A stretch of 6,721 bases of DNA from Alphaproteobacteria bacterium (GCA_029881615.1 JAOUMF010000124.1:1-6721); one strand, 5' to 3'; shown: positions 1 through 6,221, numbered from the stretch's first letter. The notes: generated by a model from the letters alone, not told the origin. A program made the numbers and translations.

Positions 1-1
1 G

Positions 2-868
2 GCCGTGGATCTCAAGCGCAACAAGATCTATTTCGTCGTCGGCAACCCCTCGCCGGATCTGGACGGTTCCATCCGTCCGGGTGACAACCTCTATACCGAC
101 TCGCTGGTCGCGGTCGATCTGGATACCGGCAAATATTCCTGTCATTTCCAGTATATCGCCCATGACGTATGGGATCTGGACGCGGTCAGCCCGCCAATCC
201 TGACCCAGGTCAAGGACGCCAGTGGCAAGATGGTCGACGGTATCCTGCATGGCGGCAAGACCGGTCATGTCTATGTCCATAACCGGGATGATTGTTCGCT
301 GATCCGTTTCTCCGAGGCGATGGTGCCGCAGGAGGACATGTGGGTCCTGCCGACCAAGGAAGGCAAGCGCATGCTGCCGGGCGCCAATGGTGGTGTCGAA
401 TGGTCGCCGATGACGGTCGATGAAGGCCTCGGCCTCGTCTATGCCATCAACCTGCACCAGCCGATGACCTATCACGTCGAAAGCTCGCCCTATCCCGATG
501 GCAAGTTGTGGCTCGGCGGTGCGTTCAAGGTGATCGAATCGGAAGAGCAGTGGGGCAACGTGACCGCGGTCGACTACAACACCGGCGACATCCGGTGGCA
601 GGTCAAGACCCAGCAGCCTATGATCGGCGGCATCATGGCCACGGCCGGCGGTCTCGTCTTCACGGGCGAAGGCAATGGCCTGTTCAAGGCTTATGACTCC
701 GAAACCGGCAGCGTGCTCTGGAGCTTCCAGGCGGGTGCCGGCGTCAATGCGCCGCCCGCGTCCTATACGGTGGACGGCAAGCAGTACATCGTCGTCGGTG
801 CCGGCGGCAACGTGCAGCTAAACTACAAGCGCGGTAACAACATCATCGCGTTTGCGCTGCCTGACTGA
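2..868 (+). CDS. PQQ-dependent alcohol-type dehydrogenase, C-terminal part (5' end outside window)
   Basis: This is the last 288 residues of a quinoprotein dehydrogenase that oxidises an alcohol or similar substrate in the periplasm with pyrroloquinoline quinone. The frame is open to the window edge, and family members are usually about 550-600 aa, so roughly half is missing. Visible family marks are GNPSP and RPGDN near the start, HDVWDLD (Asp codons at 173-175 and 179-181), GGVEWSPM, and late propeller tryptophan-docking segments such as [12 protein letters not shown] and [13 protein letters not shown]. The first Asp of WDLD matches the catalytic Asp of MxaF/XoxF. An Asp two residues on is the position that binds lanthanide in XoxF/ExaF types, but glucose dehydrogenases also carry WDxD, so metal use is open. 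The protein ends straight after the last blade with no heme domain. It therefore needs a separate cytochrome, and one is encoded just downstream. Substrate cannot be read from this fragment. Confidence 0.93.
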   Translation, partial: AVDLKRNKIYFVVGNPSPDLDGSIRPGDNLYTDSLVAVDLDTGKYSCHFQYIAHDVWDLDAVSPPILTQVKDASGKMVDGILHGGKTGHVYVHNRDDCSLIRFSEAMVPQEDMWVLPTKEGKRMLPGANGGVEWSPMTVDEGLGLVYAINLHQPMTYHVESSPYPDGKLWLGGAFKVIESEEQWGNVTAVDYNTGDIRWQVKTQQPMIGGIMATAGGLVFTGEGNGLFKAYDSETGSVLWSFQAGAGVNAPPASYTVDGKQYIVVGAGGNVQLNYKRGNNIIAFALPD

Positions 869-891
869 TCCCGGCGGCTGAACTAACGGTG

Positions 892-926
892 GAGCCGGTC
901 TCGAGTGAGGCCGGCTCTTTCGTTTT
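892..926 (+). terminator. Intrinsic terminator after the PQQ dehydrogenase
   Basis: An 11-bp stem (892-902 with 907-917, one G-T wobble) closes a 4-nt loop and is followed by a T-rich run, tttcgtttt (918-926). It lies 23 nt past the dehydrogenase stop. It should separate transcription of the dehydrogenase from that of the cytochrome gene. Confidence 0.88.
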
Positions 927-946
927 GTAACGAAATCCGTTATGAT
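918..946 (+). promoter_or_regulatory. Possible promoter with overlapping dyad upstream of the cytochrome c gene
   Basis: TATGAT at 941-946 is a good -10 hexamer. At 17 nt spacing the -35 would be the poor match tttcgt at 918-923, inside the T tract of the preceding terminator. A dyad, TAACG-N5-CGTTA (928-942), overlaps the upstream edge of the -10 and could be an operator. A start near 953 would give a leader of about 55 nt. The weak -35 keeps confidence low, and an activator may be needed if this is the real promoter. Confidence 0.3.
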
Positions 947-956
947 CGGGTCACTG

Positions 957-981
957 GGGGGCCGGAAAACGGTCCCCTTTT
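957..981 (+). terminator. Second hairpin with T run in the cytochrome leader (terminator or attenuator-like)
   Basis: An 8-bp stem (957-964 with 970-977, one G-T wobble) with a gaaaa loop is followed by tttt (978-981). It is either a back-up terminator for the dehydrogenase transcript or, if the promoter at 941-946 is real, a leader hairpin about 28 nt before the cytochrome start codon. I cannot tell which from sequence alone. Confidence 0.5.
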
Positions 982-1008
982 CGGTATTTACGAGGTAAGG
1001 GAATACCC

Positions 1009-1641
1009 ATGAAGACGGTTTATCTATTGCGGATTCTGATGATTGCCGTTGCCTGCGCGGCCTGGTCGGTTTCGGCGCGGGCGGATGAACCCGCGCGCGT
1101 GCCGGAAGCCGGCGACCAGCCGATTCTGCCCGAAGAATACGCCGCGGTCGCGACCGAGCTGTTTGGCTGTTTCGAGTGCCACGGTGTTAGCGGCGTATCG
1201 GCCGATCCGGAATTTCCCATCCTTTCCGGTCAGCATTTTTATTATCTCTATGTCCAGCTGAAAGACTTCAAGGCGGGCCGGCGGGCCTCTGAAATTATGC
1301 AGCCGATGGTCGAGGCGTTGAGCAAGGACCAGATGAAGCTGATCGCCCAATATTTCTCGGAACAGGAATGGCCGCGCACCGGTTTCAAGGGGGATCCCGC
1401 GATAACCGCCAAAGGCGAGACCGCCACTGGCGCGGGGCAATGCGTCCAGTGCCACCGCGGCGGATTCGATGGCGATAGCCGCGTACCACGCCTCGCCGGC
1501 CAGCAGCGCGAATATCTCTTCAGGACCTTGATGGACTTCAAGAACAAGGTGCGCATGAATTCGCCCTCCAAGTCGTCGCTCATGGATTCTTTTGAAGAAG
1601 CGGATATCGATGCGATGGCCGAATATCTGGCCGATTTTTAA
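1009..1641 (+). CDS. Secreted diheme cytochrome c, c4-like
   Basis: This 210-aa exported electron carrier has a Sec signal peptide (residues 1-25, cleavage near ARA|DE). Two class I cytochrome domains follow, with heme-attachment motifs CFECH (54-58) and CVQCH (145-149). Each domain has the c4 layout: CxxCH, then a GQxxYL helix (GQHFYYL 74-80; GQQREYL 164-170), then a C-terminal helix. In domain 1 the MQPM segment (97-100) supplies the axial Met, most likely Met97. In domain 2 the spacing is two residues shorter; Met192 is the best candidate, while Lys188 sits where a gap-free alignment would place the ligand. The start at 1009 has the purine-rich stretch gaggtaagg 6-8 nt upstream. It sits directly after the PQQ dehydrogenase, so it is a plausible electron acceptor for it, passing electrons to a terminal oxidase. 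The pairing is inferred from context, and the genes are split by a terminator. Confidence 0.92.
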   Translation: MKTVYLLRILMIAVACAAWSVSARADEPARVPEAGDQPILPEEYAAVATELFGCFECHGVSGVSADPEFPILSGQHFYYLYVQLKDFKAGRRASEIMQPMVEALSKDQMKLIAQYFSEQEWPRTGFKGDPAITAKGETATGAGQCVQCHRGGFDGDSRVPRLAGQQREYLFRTLMDFKNKVRMNSPSKSSLMDSFEEADIDAMAEYLADF

Positions 1642-1666
1642 CCTGCCGCGTCCAGGTAATCGATCG

Positions 1667-1700
1667 GGGGCGCCCGCTGCGGGCGCCCCTGTTTTCTTTT
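1667..1700 (+). terminator. Intrinsic terminator of the cytochrome c gene
   Basis: A perfect 10-bp GC-only stem (1667-1676 with 1680-1689) closes a ctg loop and is followed by the T-rich run tgttttctttt. It lies 25 nt past the cytochrome stop. Read on the other strand the stem has no T run after it, so it probably serves the + strand only, although it sits 21 nt past the stop of the converging ankyrin gene. Confidence 0.9.
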
Positions 1701-1710
1701 CAGAAGGTCA

Positions 1711-2625
1711 TCACTGTCCGTTGGCGGCCAGCACGGCAACTACGTCCTCGCCGCTCGCGAGATCCCTCGCGGTCTTACCCTGGCCGTCGGCGGTGTTGGC
1801 GTGCGCGCCGGCCTTCAGCAGGGCCTCCGCTACTTTGGCATGGCCCAGCGCAGCCGCCGTCATCAGCGCCGTGCGCCCGCGGTTGTCCTGGGCATCAAGG
1901 TCGGCGCTCGCCGCAATCAGTGCCGCGACGGTCGCTGTCCCGTCGCCAACGGGCACGTCATTGGCATGCCCGGCGGCCCACATCAACACTGTCAGTTCAT
2001 TGCCGTAACGCGCGTTTACATCGACGCCGGCATCGAGAAGTAGCTGTACCGTATCGGTAAAACCCTTGGCCGCCGCATAGATTATGGCCGATTTTCCGGT
2101 GCGGTCGATATAGTTGGGGTCGACGCCCTTCGTCAGCAGCAGTTCCACGATGTCGTCATCGCCGTTATAGGCCGCCGCCGTCAGGGCGGATACGCCCTTG
2201 TTGTTGGCATGGTCGACGAAGGCGCCGGCCTCGATCAACAATTTGGCCAGACGCGCATGGCCGCCCTCGGCGGCGAGGATCAGGGCGGTGCTGCCACCCA
2301 GATTGCGATGATTGATGTCCGACCCGGCTGTCAGCAACGCCTTGACCGCCTTGCGGTGGCCATTGCCCGCCGCCACCAGCAGCGGTGTACTGCCAAAGCG
2401 GTTGCGGGCGGCGACATTCGCGCCCTGGCTCAGCAGCTTTTCGATTTCGTCGACCCAACCCTTTTCCGCCGCCTGCAGCAAGGCCAGATTCGCCGTCATC
2501 TGGTTGACCGGCTGTCCGCGCGCCGAGTCCGGCGTCTGATCGCGATATTGATTTTCGGCCAAGGCCTGCAGCGGGCTTATCGCCAGCAACGCCACAATAA
2601 GAATACCTCGTCCATGGATCGCCAT
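1711..2625 (-). CDS. Exported ankyrin-repeat protein
   Basis: This 304-aa protein begins with a Sec signal peptide (residues 1-23, hydrophobic core 8-19, cleavage near ALA|EN). A short linker follows, then about eight ankyrin repeats from residue 46 to the end, most of them 33 residues. Repeat consensus features are clear: G-S-T-P/A-L at 78-82 and 111-115, G-H at 89-90, 122-123 and 261-262, and LLL-x-x-G-x-D/A-x-N at repeat ends. Repeat 6 (209-248) carries a seven-residue insertion (DVPVGDG) and the last repeat is truncated. Ankyrin arrays are protein-binding scaffolds, so a periplasmic adaptor role is likely, but no partner can be named. There is no enzymatic domain. The Shine-Dalgarno sequence is weak (ggggcag before ATG). 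It converges on the cytochrome gene, with 69 nt between stops. Bacterial periplasmic ankyrin proteins such as AnkB have been tied to oxidative-stress functions; a link here to the neighbouring redox proteins is a guess. Confidence 0.92.
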   Translation of the reverse strand: MAIHGRGILIVALLAISPLQALAENQYRDQTPDSARGQPVNQMTANLALLQAAEKGWVDEIEKLLSQGANVAARNRFGSTPLLVAAGNGHRKAVKALLTAGSDINHRNLGGSTALILAAEGGHARLAKLLIEAGAFVDHANNKGVSALTAAAYNGDDDIVELLLTKGVDPNYIDRTGKSAIIYAAAKGFTDTVQLLLDAGVDVNARYGNELTVLMWAAGHANDVPVGDGTATVAALIAASADLDAQDNRGRTALMTAAALGHAKVAEALLKAGAHANTADGQGKTARDLASGEDVVAVLAANGQ

Positions 2626-2667
2626 TCGCTGCCCCGTTTCATTGTTTGGAACTCGTAGACCAGGGGT

Positions 2668-2695
2668 AGAATAGCAAAAGACCCGCCAGCCGCAA
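2668..2695 (-). promoter_or_regulatory. Possible promoter of the ankyrin-repeat gene
   Basis: On the minus strand TTGCGG (2695-2690) and TATTCT (2673-2668) are separated by 16 nt, and the -10 is preceded by TG one base upstream (extended -10 form). The elements lie inside or beside the terminator of the upstream gene, so the ankyrin gene would start anew just after that terminator. The hexamers are only moderate matches. Confidence 0.3.
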
Positions 2696-2716
2696 ATTGG
2701 CAGTGGCGGGTCTTTT
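2676..2716 (-). terminator. Intrinsic terminator, symmetrical, after the 66-aa gene
   Basis: A perfect 13-bp inverted repeat, aaaagacccgcca / tggcgggtctttt (2676-2688 with 2704-2716), encloses a 15-nt loop that itself holds a 3-bp gcc/ggc stem. On the minus strand the GC stem ends in TTTT, and on the plus strand it also ends in TTTT, so it can work both ways. Its main job is probably to end the leftward transcript 52 nt past the 66-aa gene's stop and insulate the ankyrin gene. Confidence 0.88.
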
Positions 2717-2768
2717 AAGCGGGCTACCCCAATGTCCCGGAAGGAGGTTGGTAGCGAATGGCGCAGTG

Positions 2769-2969
2769 CTATTTATCGGAGTCCGCGCTGTTCATTTCCG
2801 AGAGCATGCGAAGGTGTTCGCGAAGCAGGGTCTGGGCCGCTTTGTCAGGGTTGAGGATCACTCGAACCCCATGCAAGCTGTTATCTTCGGTATCCGGCTC
2901 GTCCTGCGAATCCTTGGGCGATTGGACGTTGGCGCCGTTGATGAAGTCGTAGAACTTGGTGTCGACCAT
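2769..2969 (-). CDS. Small hypothetical protein, 66 aa
   Basis: I do not recognise this protein. It is acidic and hydrophilic, with no signal peptide, membrane segment or cysteine. Residues about 15-30 are rich in Asp/Glu/Ser and probably disordered. The C-terminal half (about 34-60, VRVILNPDKAAQTLLREHLRM in outline) has the pattern of a strand followed by an amphipathic helix. Support for its being real is a good purine-rich site (ggggtgaag) directly before the ATG, the lack of a better frame on either strand, and a perfect intrinsic terminator shortly after the stop. It lies 64 nt downstream of the CWC gene in the same direction and may be the last gene of that transcript. A 6-bp inverted repeat (2982-2987 with 2995-3000) lies in its leader. 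Confidence 0.68.
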   Translation of the reverse strand: MVDTKFYDFINGANVQSPKDSQDEPDTEDNSLHGVRVILNPDKAAQTLLREHLRMLSEMNSADSDK

Positions 2970-3033
2970 ATCTTCACCCCGAATCTGACAATTCCAGATT
3001 GGGGGATCATGGCCAGCTATTCATTGACGTGAA

Positions 3034-3297
3034 TCAATCAAGTTTCGGATTTTTGTTTCGTCCGCGTCCGCCGCGCCGTTTGTTTCCCTGCCGCGGCGTC
3101 ACGCCGGCCGGCGCGTCGGCCTCGACATCGGCCAGGTCGGTTCGTCCGGTGACGCATACAGGGCAAACGCAACCCATGGCGCCGGTGCGCAGGATCATGT
3201 CCTCGTAATCGAATTTGCGCTCGACCTTGAGGCACCAGCAATCCTCACCGCCGTCGCAGTTGAAACTCCGGCCACAATTAGGGCACCGGGTGCGCAT
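3034..3297 (-). CDS. Cysteine-rich CWC family protein
   Basis: This 87-aa soluble protein opens with a compact cysteine cluster, CPNC (5-8), Cys14 and CWC (20-22). This is the signature of the short cysteine-rich CWC family, presumed to bind zinc or another metal. A second cluster, CVCPVC (43-48), follows. The C-terminal third is disordered and strongly basic (KRRGGRGRNK around 73-82), which suggests contact with nucleic acid or another polyanion. Function is unknown for the family. The start is fixed by Cys5 lying so close to the only available ATG. No clear Shine-Dalgarno sequence precedes it, and it begins 14 nt after the stop of the 173-aa gene, so translation is probably coupled to that gene. 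The basic tail looks longer than the bare CWC motif requires. Confidence 0.85.
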   Translation of the reverse strand: MRTRCPNCGRSFNCDGGEDCWCLKVERKFDYEDMILRTGAMGCVCPVCVTGRTDLADVEADAPAGVTPRQGNKRRGGRGRNKNPKLD

Positions 3298-3311
3298 GGC
3301 GGACGGGCCGT

Positions 3312-3833
3312 TCAGTCGTCAAGGTTGAAGCGTTCCTTCACCACCCTGGTGAACAGGTTGTTCACCAGAACACCGCGCAATGCGGCGTCAGCAGGGACCT
3401 TTGCGGGGTCCAGGCTGCCATTCTCGTACATCAGGCGGGCCTGCTCGCGGGCCTCCAGAACCACCGGGTCAAGCGCCGCCGTTGTCGAGCCGGAGATGAA
3501 GCGTACCAGCTTGTCCGCCAGCTTCATGGCTTCCAGGTAAGCCAGGCTTCCGGAATTCTGCAGCACGCCAACCCGGTCCTTCACCGCATCGATCCCCTCG
3601 CCGGACGCTTCGCCCAGCACCTGAAAGGTGGCGTCGGCGGCGGCCGTCGGGTCCAGGTCGTCGCCATGACGGGCCTGGGTAAGCTGCACCGCGCTGCACA
3701 TCAGAAAGCCCAGCACGTAATCATCATTCCAGAACCCATCGGGTAACGGCAAAGCCTTCAGCCGGTCGTCCACGAATATGCCGATAACCCGCGCCGCGGT
3801 ATCACGGGCTTCGATCGTGAGGTCTTCGATCAT
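3312..3833 (-). CDS. Conserved-looking hypothetical protein, 173 aa
   Basis: I do not recognise the family. It is a cytosolic, acidic and mainly helical protein with no signal peptide, and its single hydrophobic stretch (about 40-52, YVLGFLMCSAVQL) is too short and broken for a confident membrane span. It ends in a conserved-looking segment, GVLVNNLFTRVVKERF (154-169). A strong Shine-Dalgarno sequence (aggggag, 6 nt before ATG) supports the start at 3833. It is the first gene of a tight pair with the CWC protein (14-nt gap), so the two probably share a transcript and perhaps a task. A possible promoter lies upstream (TTGGTT, 16 nt, TAGACT on the minus strand) but is weak. The 98 nt back to the DUF4197 stop contains no clear terminator, so read-through is possible. 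Confidence 0.82.
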   Translation of the reverse strand: MIEDLTIEARDTAARVIGIFVDDRLKALPLPDGFWNDDYVLGFLMCSAVQLTQARHGDDLDPTAAADATFQVLGEASGEGIDAVKDRVGVLQNSGSLAYLEAMKLADKLVRFISGSTTAALDPVVLEAREQARLMYENGSLDPAKVPADAALRGVLVNNLFTRVVKERFNLDD

Positions 3834-3931
3834 TAAACACTCCCCTCGCGGTCGGCCCGCCAGTTAAAGTCTACATTGCGGCAACCCTAAACCAATCGGG
3901 CCCCTGGTGCAAAGTTGGGCGGGCAAGGCCG

Positions 3932-4684
3932 TCAGGAAGTCAGTCCACCAAATACCCGCTGCAGCAATTGCGTGGTGCGTTTCGCCGGGTCCTTGCGGAT
4001 CGCCGCTTCTTCCTTGGCGACATAGGTGAACAGCCCGCTCAGGCCTTTCTTGACGGTGTAATGGGTCAAGTCGGCTTTCACGTCGGGCACAAAAGGTACT
4101 GACTTATATTTGGCCATCATCCGGTCATAGGATCGGATCGCGCCAACCTCGCTCATCGCATCCAGAATGATCGGGGTGAAGCGGTCGGTCAGCGGAACGG
4201 TCATCTTGCCGCGGAAATATTGCGTCGCCGAATCGTCCGGGCCTTTCCAGATGCCGCGAACGTCACTGAGCGTCATTTCGGTAATGGCGTTCCAGAAAAC
4301 ATCCTTGGCTTCCGGCGCGGCGCGCTCCGCGGCGCGGTTCAGCTTCAGTTCCAGATCGGCGGTCATGCTGCCGAGGCCGATCTTGTTCAGGGTGTTATGC
4401 ACCTTGCGCAGATCGTCGGGCAGCGGAATATGGATCAGCGGGTCGGCGTTGTAGCCGTCCTTCGCGCCGACCTGTCCGACGACGCGCTGCGTGCCGATTT
4501 TCAAGGCTTCTTTCAATCCGTTGCCGATTTCAAGATCGGTCAGCGGCATCGCGCCGCCGCCACTGCCGCCAAGGCCATTGAGGATTGGCGAAGACAGCGA
4601 TAGCCCGCTACCACCCATCGTAGATTGGCATCCCGCCAGTGCGGCGCCGGATACCAGCGCTACGAAACTTCTGCGACCGATCAT
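3932..4684 (-). CDS. DUF4197 family lipoprotein with twin-arginine-like signal
   Basis: This 250-aa envelope protein belongs to family DUF4197, of unknown function. The start is placed at 4684, not at the ATG 90 nt upstream: gggagag lies 6 nt before it, and the product then begins MIGRRSFVALVSGAALAGC, a short signal ending in a lipobox with Cys19. The RRSFV segment resembles a Tat signal, so it may be a Tat-exported lipoprotein. After a Gly/Ser-rich linker (about 23-45) comes the full DUF4197 domain. Hallmarks seen are KEALKIGT, DGYNADP, IHIPLPDDLRKV, LNRAAERAAPEAKDVFW, GPDDSATQYFR, IRSYDRMMAKY, KKGLSGLF and the terminal RTTQLLQRVFG. Length is normal for the family. A promoter upstream fits this start. 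Compartment and family are firm; the function is not known. Confidence 0.93.
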   Translation of the reverse strand: MIGRRSFVALVSGAALAGCQSTMGGSGLSLSSPILNGLGGSGGGAMPLTDLEIGNGLKEALKIGTQRVVGQVGAKDGYNADPLIHIPLPDDLRKVHNTLNKIGLGSMTADLELKLNRAAERAAPEAKDVFWNAITEMTLSDVRGIWKGPDDSATQYFRGKMTVPLTDRFTPIILDAMSEVGAIRSYDRMMAKYKSVPFVPDVKADLTHYTVKKGLSGLFTYVAKEEAAIRKDPAKRTTQLLQRVFGGLTS

Positions 4685-4745
4685 CGATAACTCTCCCGTT
4701 GAAATTGTTCCTGGCATGCTAGCGGTAAACTCTTGCCTAACCGTA

Positions 4746-4774
4746 AAGATAGACCCTCGAACTCCGCTTTCCAA
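4746..4774 (-). promoter_or_regulatory. Sigma70-type promoter candidate for the DUF4197 gene
   Basis: On the minus strand TTGGAA (4774-4769) and TATCTT (4751-4746) are separated by 17 nt, with four of six matches in each hexamer. A start near 4740 would leave a leader of about 55 nt before the ATG at 4684. It also places the longer ATG (4774) inside the -35, arguing against that start. Confidence 0.45.
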
Positions 4775-4780
4775 TTCGGT

Positions 4781-4808
4781 TTGCTAATTCCATATGCGAG
4801 GCTACAGT
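4781..4808 (+). promoter_or_regulatory. Possible promoter for the FAD oxidoreductase gene
   Basis: TTGCTA (4781-4786) and TACAGT (4803-4808) are 16 nt apart. Transcription would start near 4815, only a few bases before the ggagg at 4817-4821, giving a very short leader. It is back to back with the DUF4197 promoter candidate. The match is modest and no alternative in this intergenic stretch is better. Confidence 0.28.
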
Positions 4809-4826
4809 TCCGCGACGGAGGATGTC

Positions 4827-6221
4827 ATGCGAAGTTATTGGCTTAATCAGGAACTGGAACGCGCCCCGGCACGGCCAGAGCCGCTGGCCGGCGAAATCAA
4901 GGCCGATATATGCATAGTCGGGGGCGGATATACCGGACTATGGACCGCGTTGCATATCAAGGAGACAGATCCGGCGGCCGACATCGTCATCATCGAGCGC
5001 GATATTTGCGGCGGCGGGGCCAGTGGCCGCAATGGCGGGTTCTGCATGACCTGGGTTTCCAAGGCGCCGCTGCTCTATCCGCTTTGTGGCGGTCCGGAAA
5101 CCGTGCGCATGATCGAGGCGTCGGAAGCGGCGGTGCGCGCGATCGGTCAATTCTGCGTCGACAACGATATCGACTGTGAATTCCGGCATGATGGTTGGCT
5201 GTGGACCGCCAGCAGCGAGGCGCAGCGCGACGCCTGGCGTGGCGCCATTGATGTGCTGGACAGGGTGGGCCTGCATCCCTTCGACGAGTTGTCGCCGGAC
5301 GAGGTGGCGCGGCGTAGCGGGTCGCCGATGCATATTGGCGGCGTGTACGAGAAGGGTACGGCCACGGTGCAGCCCGCCGCGCTGGCGCGCGGGCTGGCGC
5401 GGGTTTGTGCGGAACGCGGCGTACGGATATTCGAAAATACTGCCATGACGGAACTGGGCCGGTCGTCATCGCCCTGGGTGCATACGGGCCGGGGCATGGT
5501 GAAGGCAACGAAGATCGTGCTGGCGCTGAATGCCTGGGCCCATGAGTTGCCCGAATTCCGCCGCACCGTCATGCCCATATGCGCCGACGGCATCGCGACC
5601 GCACCGATCCCCGAGAAACTGGAAAGTCTGGGCCTGCGGGACGGGTTGGCGATTTCCGATTCCCGTACCATGGTCGATTATTACAGGCGTACGGCCGATG
5701 GGCGCATGGTGTACGGCAAGGGCGGCGGCGCGATTCCCTTTGCCGGACGGATGGGCAGTCGCTTCGACGCGGAATCGCCGCGGCCGGAAGAGGTGCGCGC
5801 GGCGATGCTGCGCAATTACCCCGCGCTCGGCGATGTACCGATTGTGGCAAGCTGGCGTGGCCCGGCAACGCGTACGGCTACCGGCCTGCCGATGTTCGGG
5901 CGCATGACGGGGGCGCCGGCGATTGTTTACGGACATGGATATATCGGGAACGGTGTCGGCCCAAGCTATAATGGCGGCCGCATCCTTGCCGCCCTGGCGC
6001 TGGACCGCAAGGACGAGTGGTCCGAATGTCCGTTGGTCGGCGCCAGGGGAAAGCCGTTGCCGCCCGAGCCGTTCCGTTTCTTCGGCGGACAGATGGTTCG
6101 TGCCGCCGTACGTGCCAAGGATCACGCCGATGACCTGGGACGGAAATCCGGTTTTCCGGTTCGTTACCTGGCGGGCCTGGCGCCATCGGGGCTGACGGCG
6201 CGTACCGGGGACCGTGCCTGA
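4827..6221 (+). CDS. FAD-dependent oxidoreductase of the DAO family (OrdL/PuuB-like)
   Basis: This 464-aa flavoenzyme probably oxidises an amine or amino-acid substrate, passing electrons to oxygen or a carrier. The start at 4827 is preferred over the ATG at 4794 because ggagg lies 5 nt before it, while nothing similar precedes 4794. The N-terminal Rossmann fold shows IVGGGYTG (30-37) and the ribose-binding acid Glu57 after a strand, followed by GGGASGRNGGF (62-72), typical of the OrdL/gamma-glutamylputrescine oxidase group. The middle region is the substrate domain. The C-terminal FAD motif GHGYIGNGVGPS (369-380) follows SWRGPATRTATGLPMFG (342 on), and the last 50 residues have the FGGQMVRAAVRAKDHAD tail usual in this group. 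No signal peptide is seen, so it is cytoplasmic. No transporter, aldehyde dehydrogenase or putrescine gene lies nearby, so the substrate cannot be assigned. It converges on the next gene with 19 nt between stops and no clear terminator. Confidence 0.93.
   Translation: MRSYWLNQELERAPARPEPLAGEIKADICIVGGGYTGLWTALHIKETDPAADIVIIERDICGGGASGRNGGFCMTWVSKAPLLYPLCGGPETVRMIEASEAAVRAIGQFCVDNDIDCEFRHDGWLWTASSEAQRDAWRGAIDVLDRVGLHPFDELSPDEVARRSGSPMHIGGVYEKGTATVQPAALARGLARVCAERGVRIFENTAMTELGRSSSPWVHTGRGMVKATKIVLALNAWAHELPEFRRTVMPICADGIATAPIPEKLESLGLRDGLAISDSRTMVDYYRRTADGRMVYGKGGGAIPFAGRMGSRFDAESPRPEEVRAAMLRNYPALGDVPIVASWRGPATRTATGLPMFGRMTGAPAIVYGHGYIGNGVGPSYNGGRILAALALDRKDEWSECPLVGARGKPLPPEPFRFFGGQMVRAAVRAKDHADDLGRKSGFPVRYLAGLAPSGLTARTGDRA

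Noticed and set aside
1024..1455. 143-codon open frame on the minus strand
   Set aside because: It is antisense to the cytochrome c gene, whose heme motifs and signal peptide are clear. No domain is visible in the antisense product.
1592..2008. 138-codon open frame on the plus strand bridging cytochrome and ankyrin genes
   Set aside because: It runs through the cytochrome stop, the strong terminator hairpin and the antisense of the ankyrin repeats. Its repetitive Ala/Ser composition comes from the ankyrin codons.
1711..2625. Ankyrin repeats considered as DNA-level tandem repeats or a recent expansion
   Set aside because: The repeats are conserved at consensus protein positions but differ at DNA level, so they are old protein repeats, not a recent DNA tandem array.
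2209..2658. 149-codon open frame on the plus strand
   Set aside because: It is antisense to the ankyrin gene, with periodic composition mirroring the repeats and no independent support.
2722..2755. gctacc / ggtagc inverted repeat just after the 66-aa gene
   Set aside because: It is a six-pair stem with a long loop and no T run. The adjacent perfect terminator explains transcript ending better.
2697..3032. 111-codon plus-strand frame opposite the 66-aa gene
   Set aside because: It starts inside a terminator stem, has no clear ribosome site and no domain. The minus-strand 66-aa gene has a ribosome site and a terminator.
3854..3927. Inverted repeat gcccgcc / ggcgggc in the gap before the 173-aa gene
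   Set aside because: The arms are only 7 bp and more than 50 nt apart, with no T run. This is expected by chance in GC-rich DNA and is not a terminator.
5466..6125. 219-codon open frame on the minus strand
   Set aside because: It lies wholly opposite the well-supported FAD oxidoreductase, has low-complexity Arg/Ala/Pro-rich composition and no recognisable domain. It is a GC-rich shadow frame.
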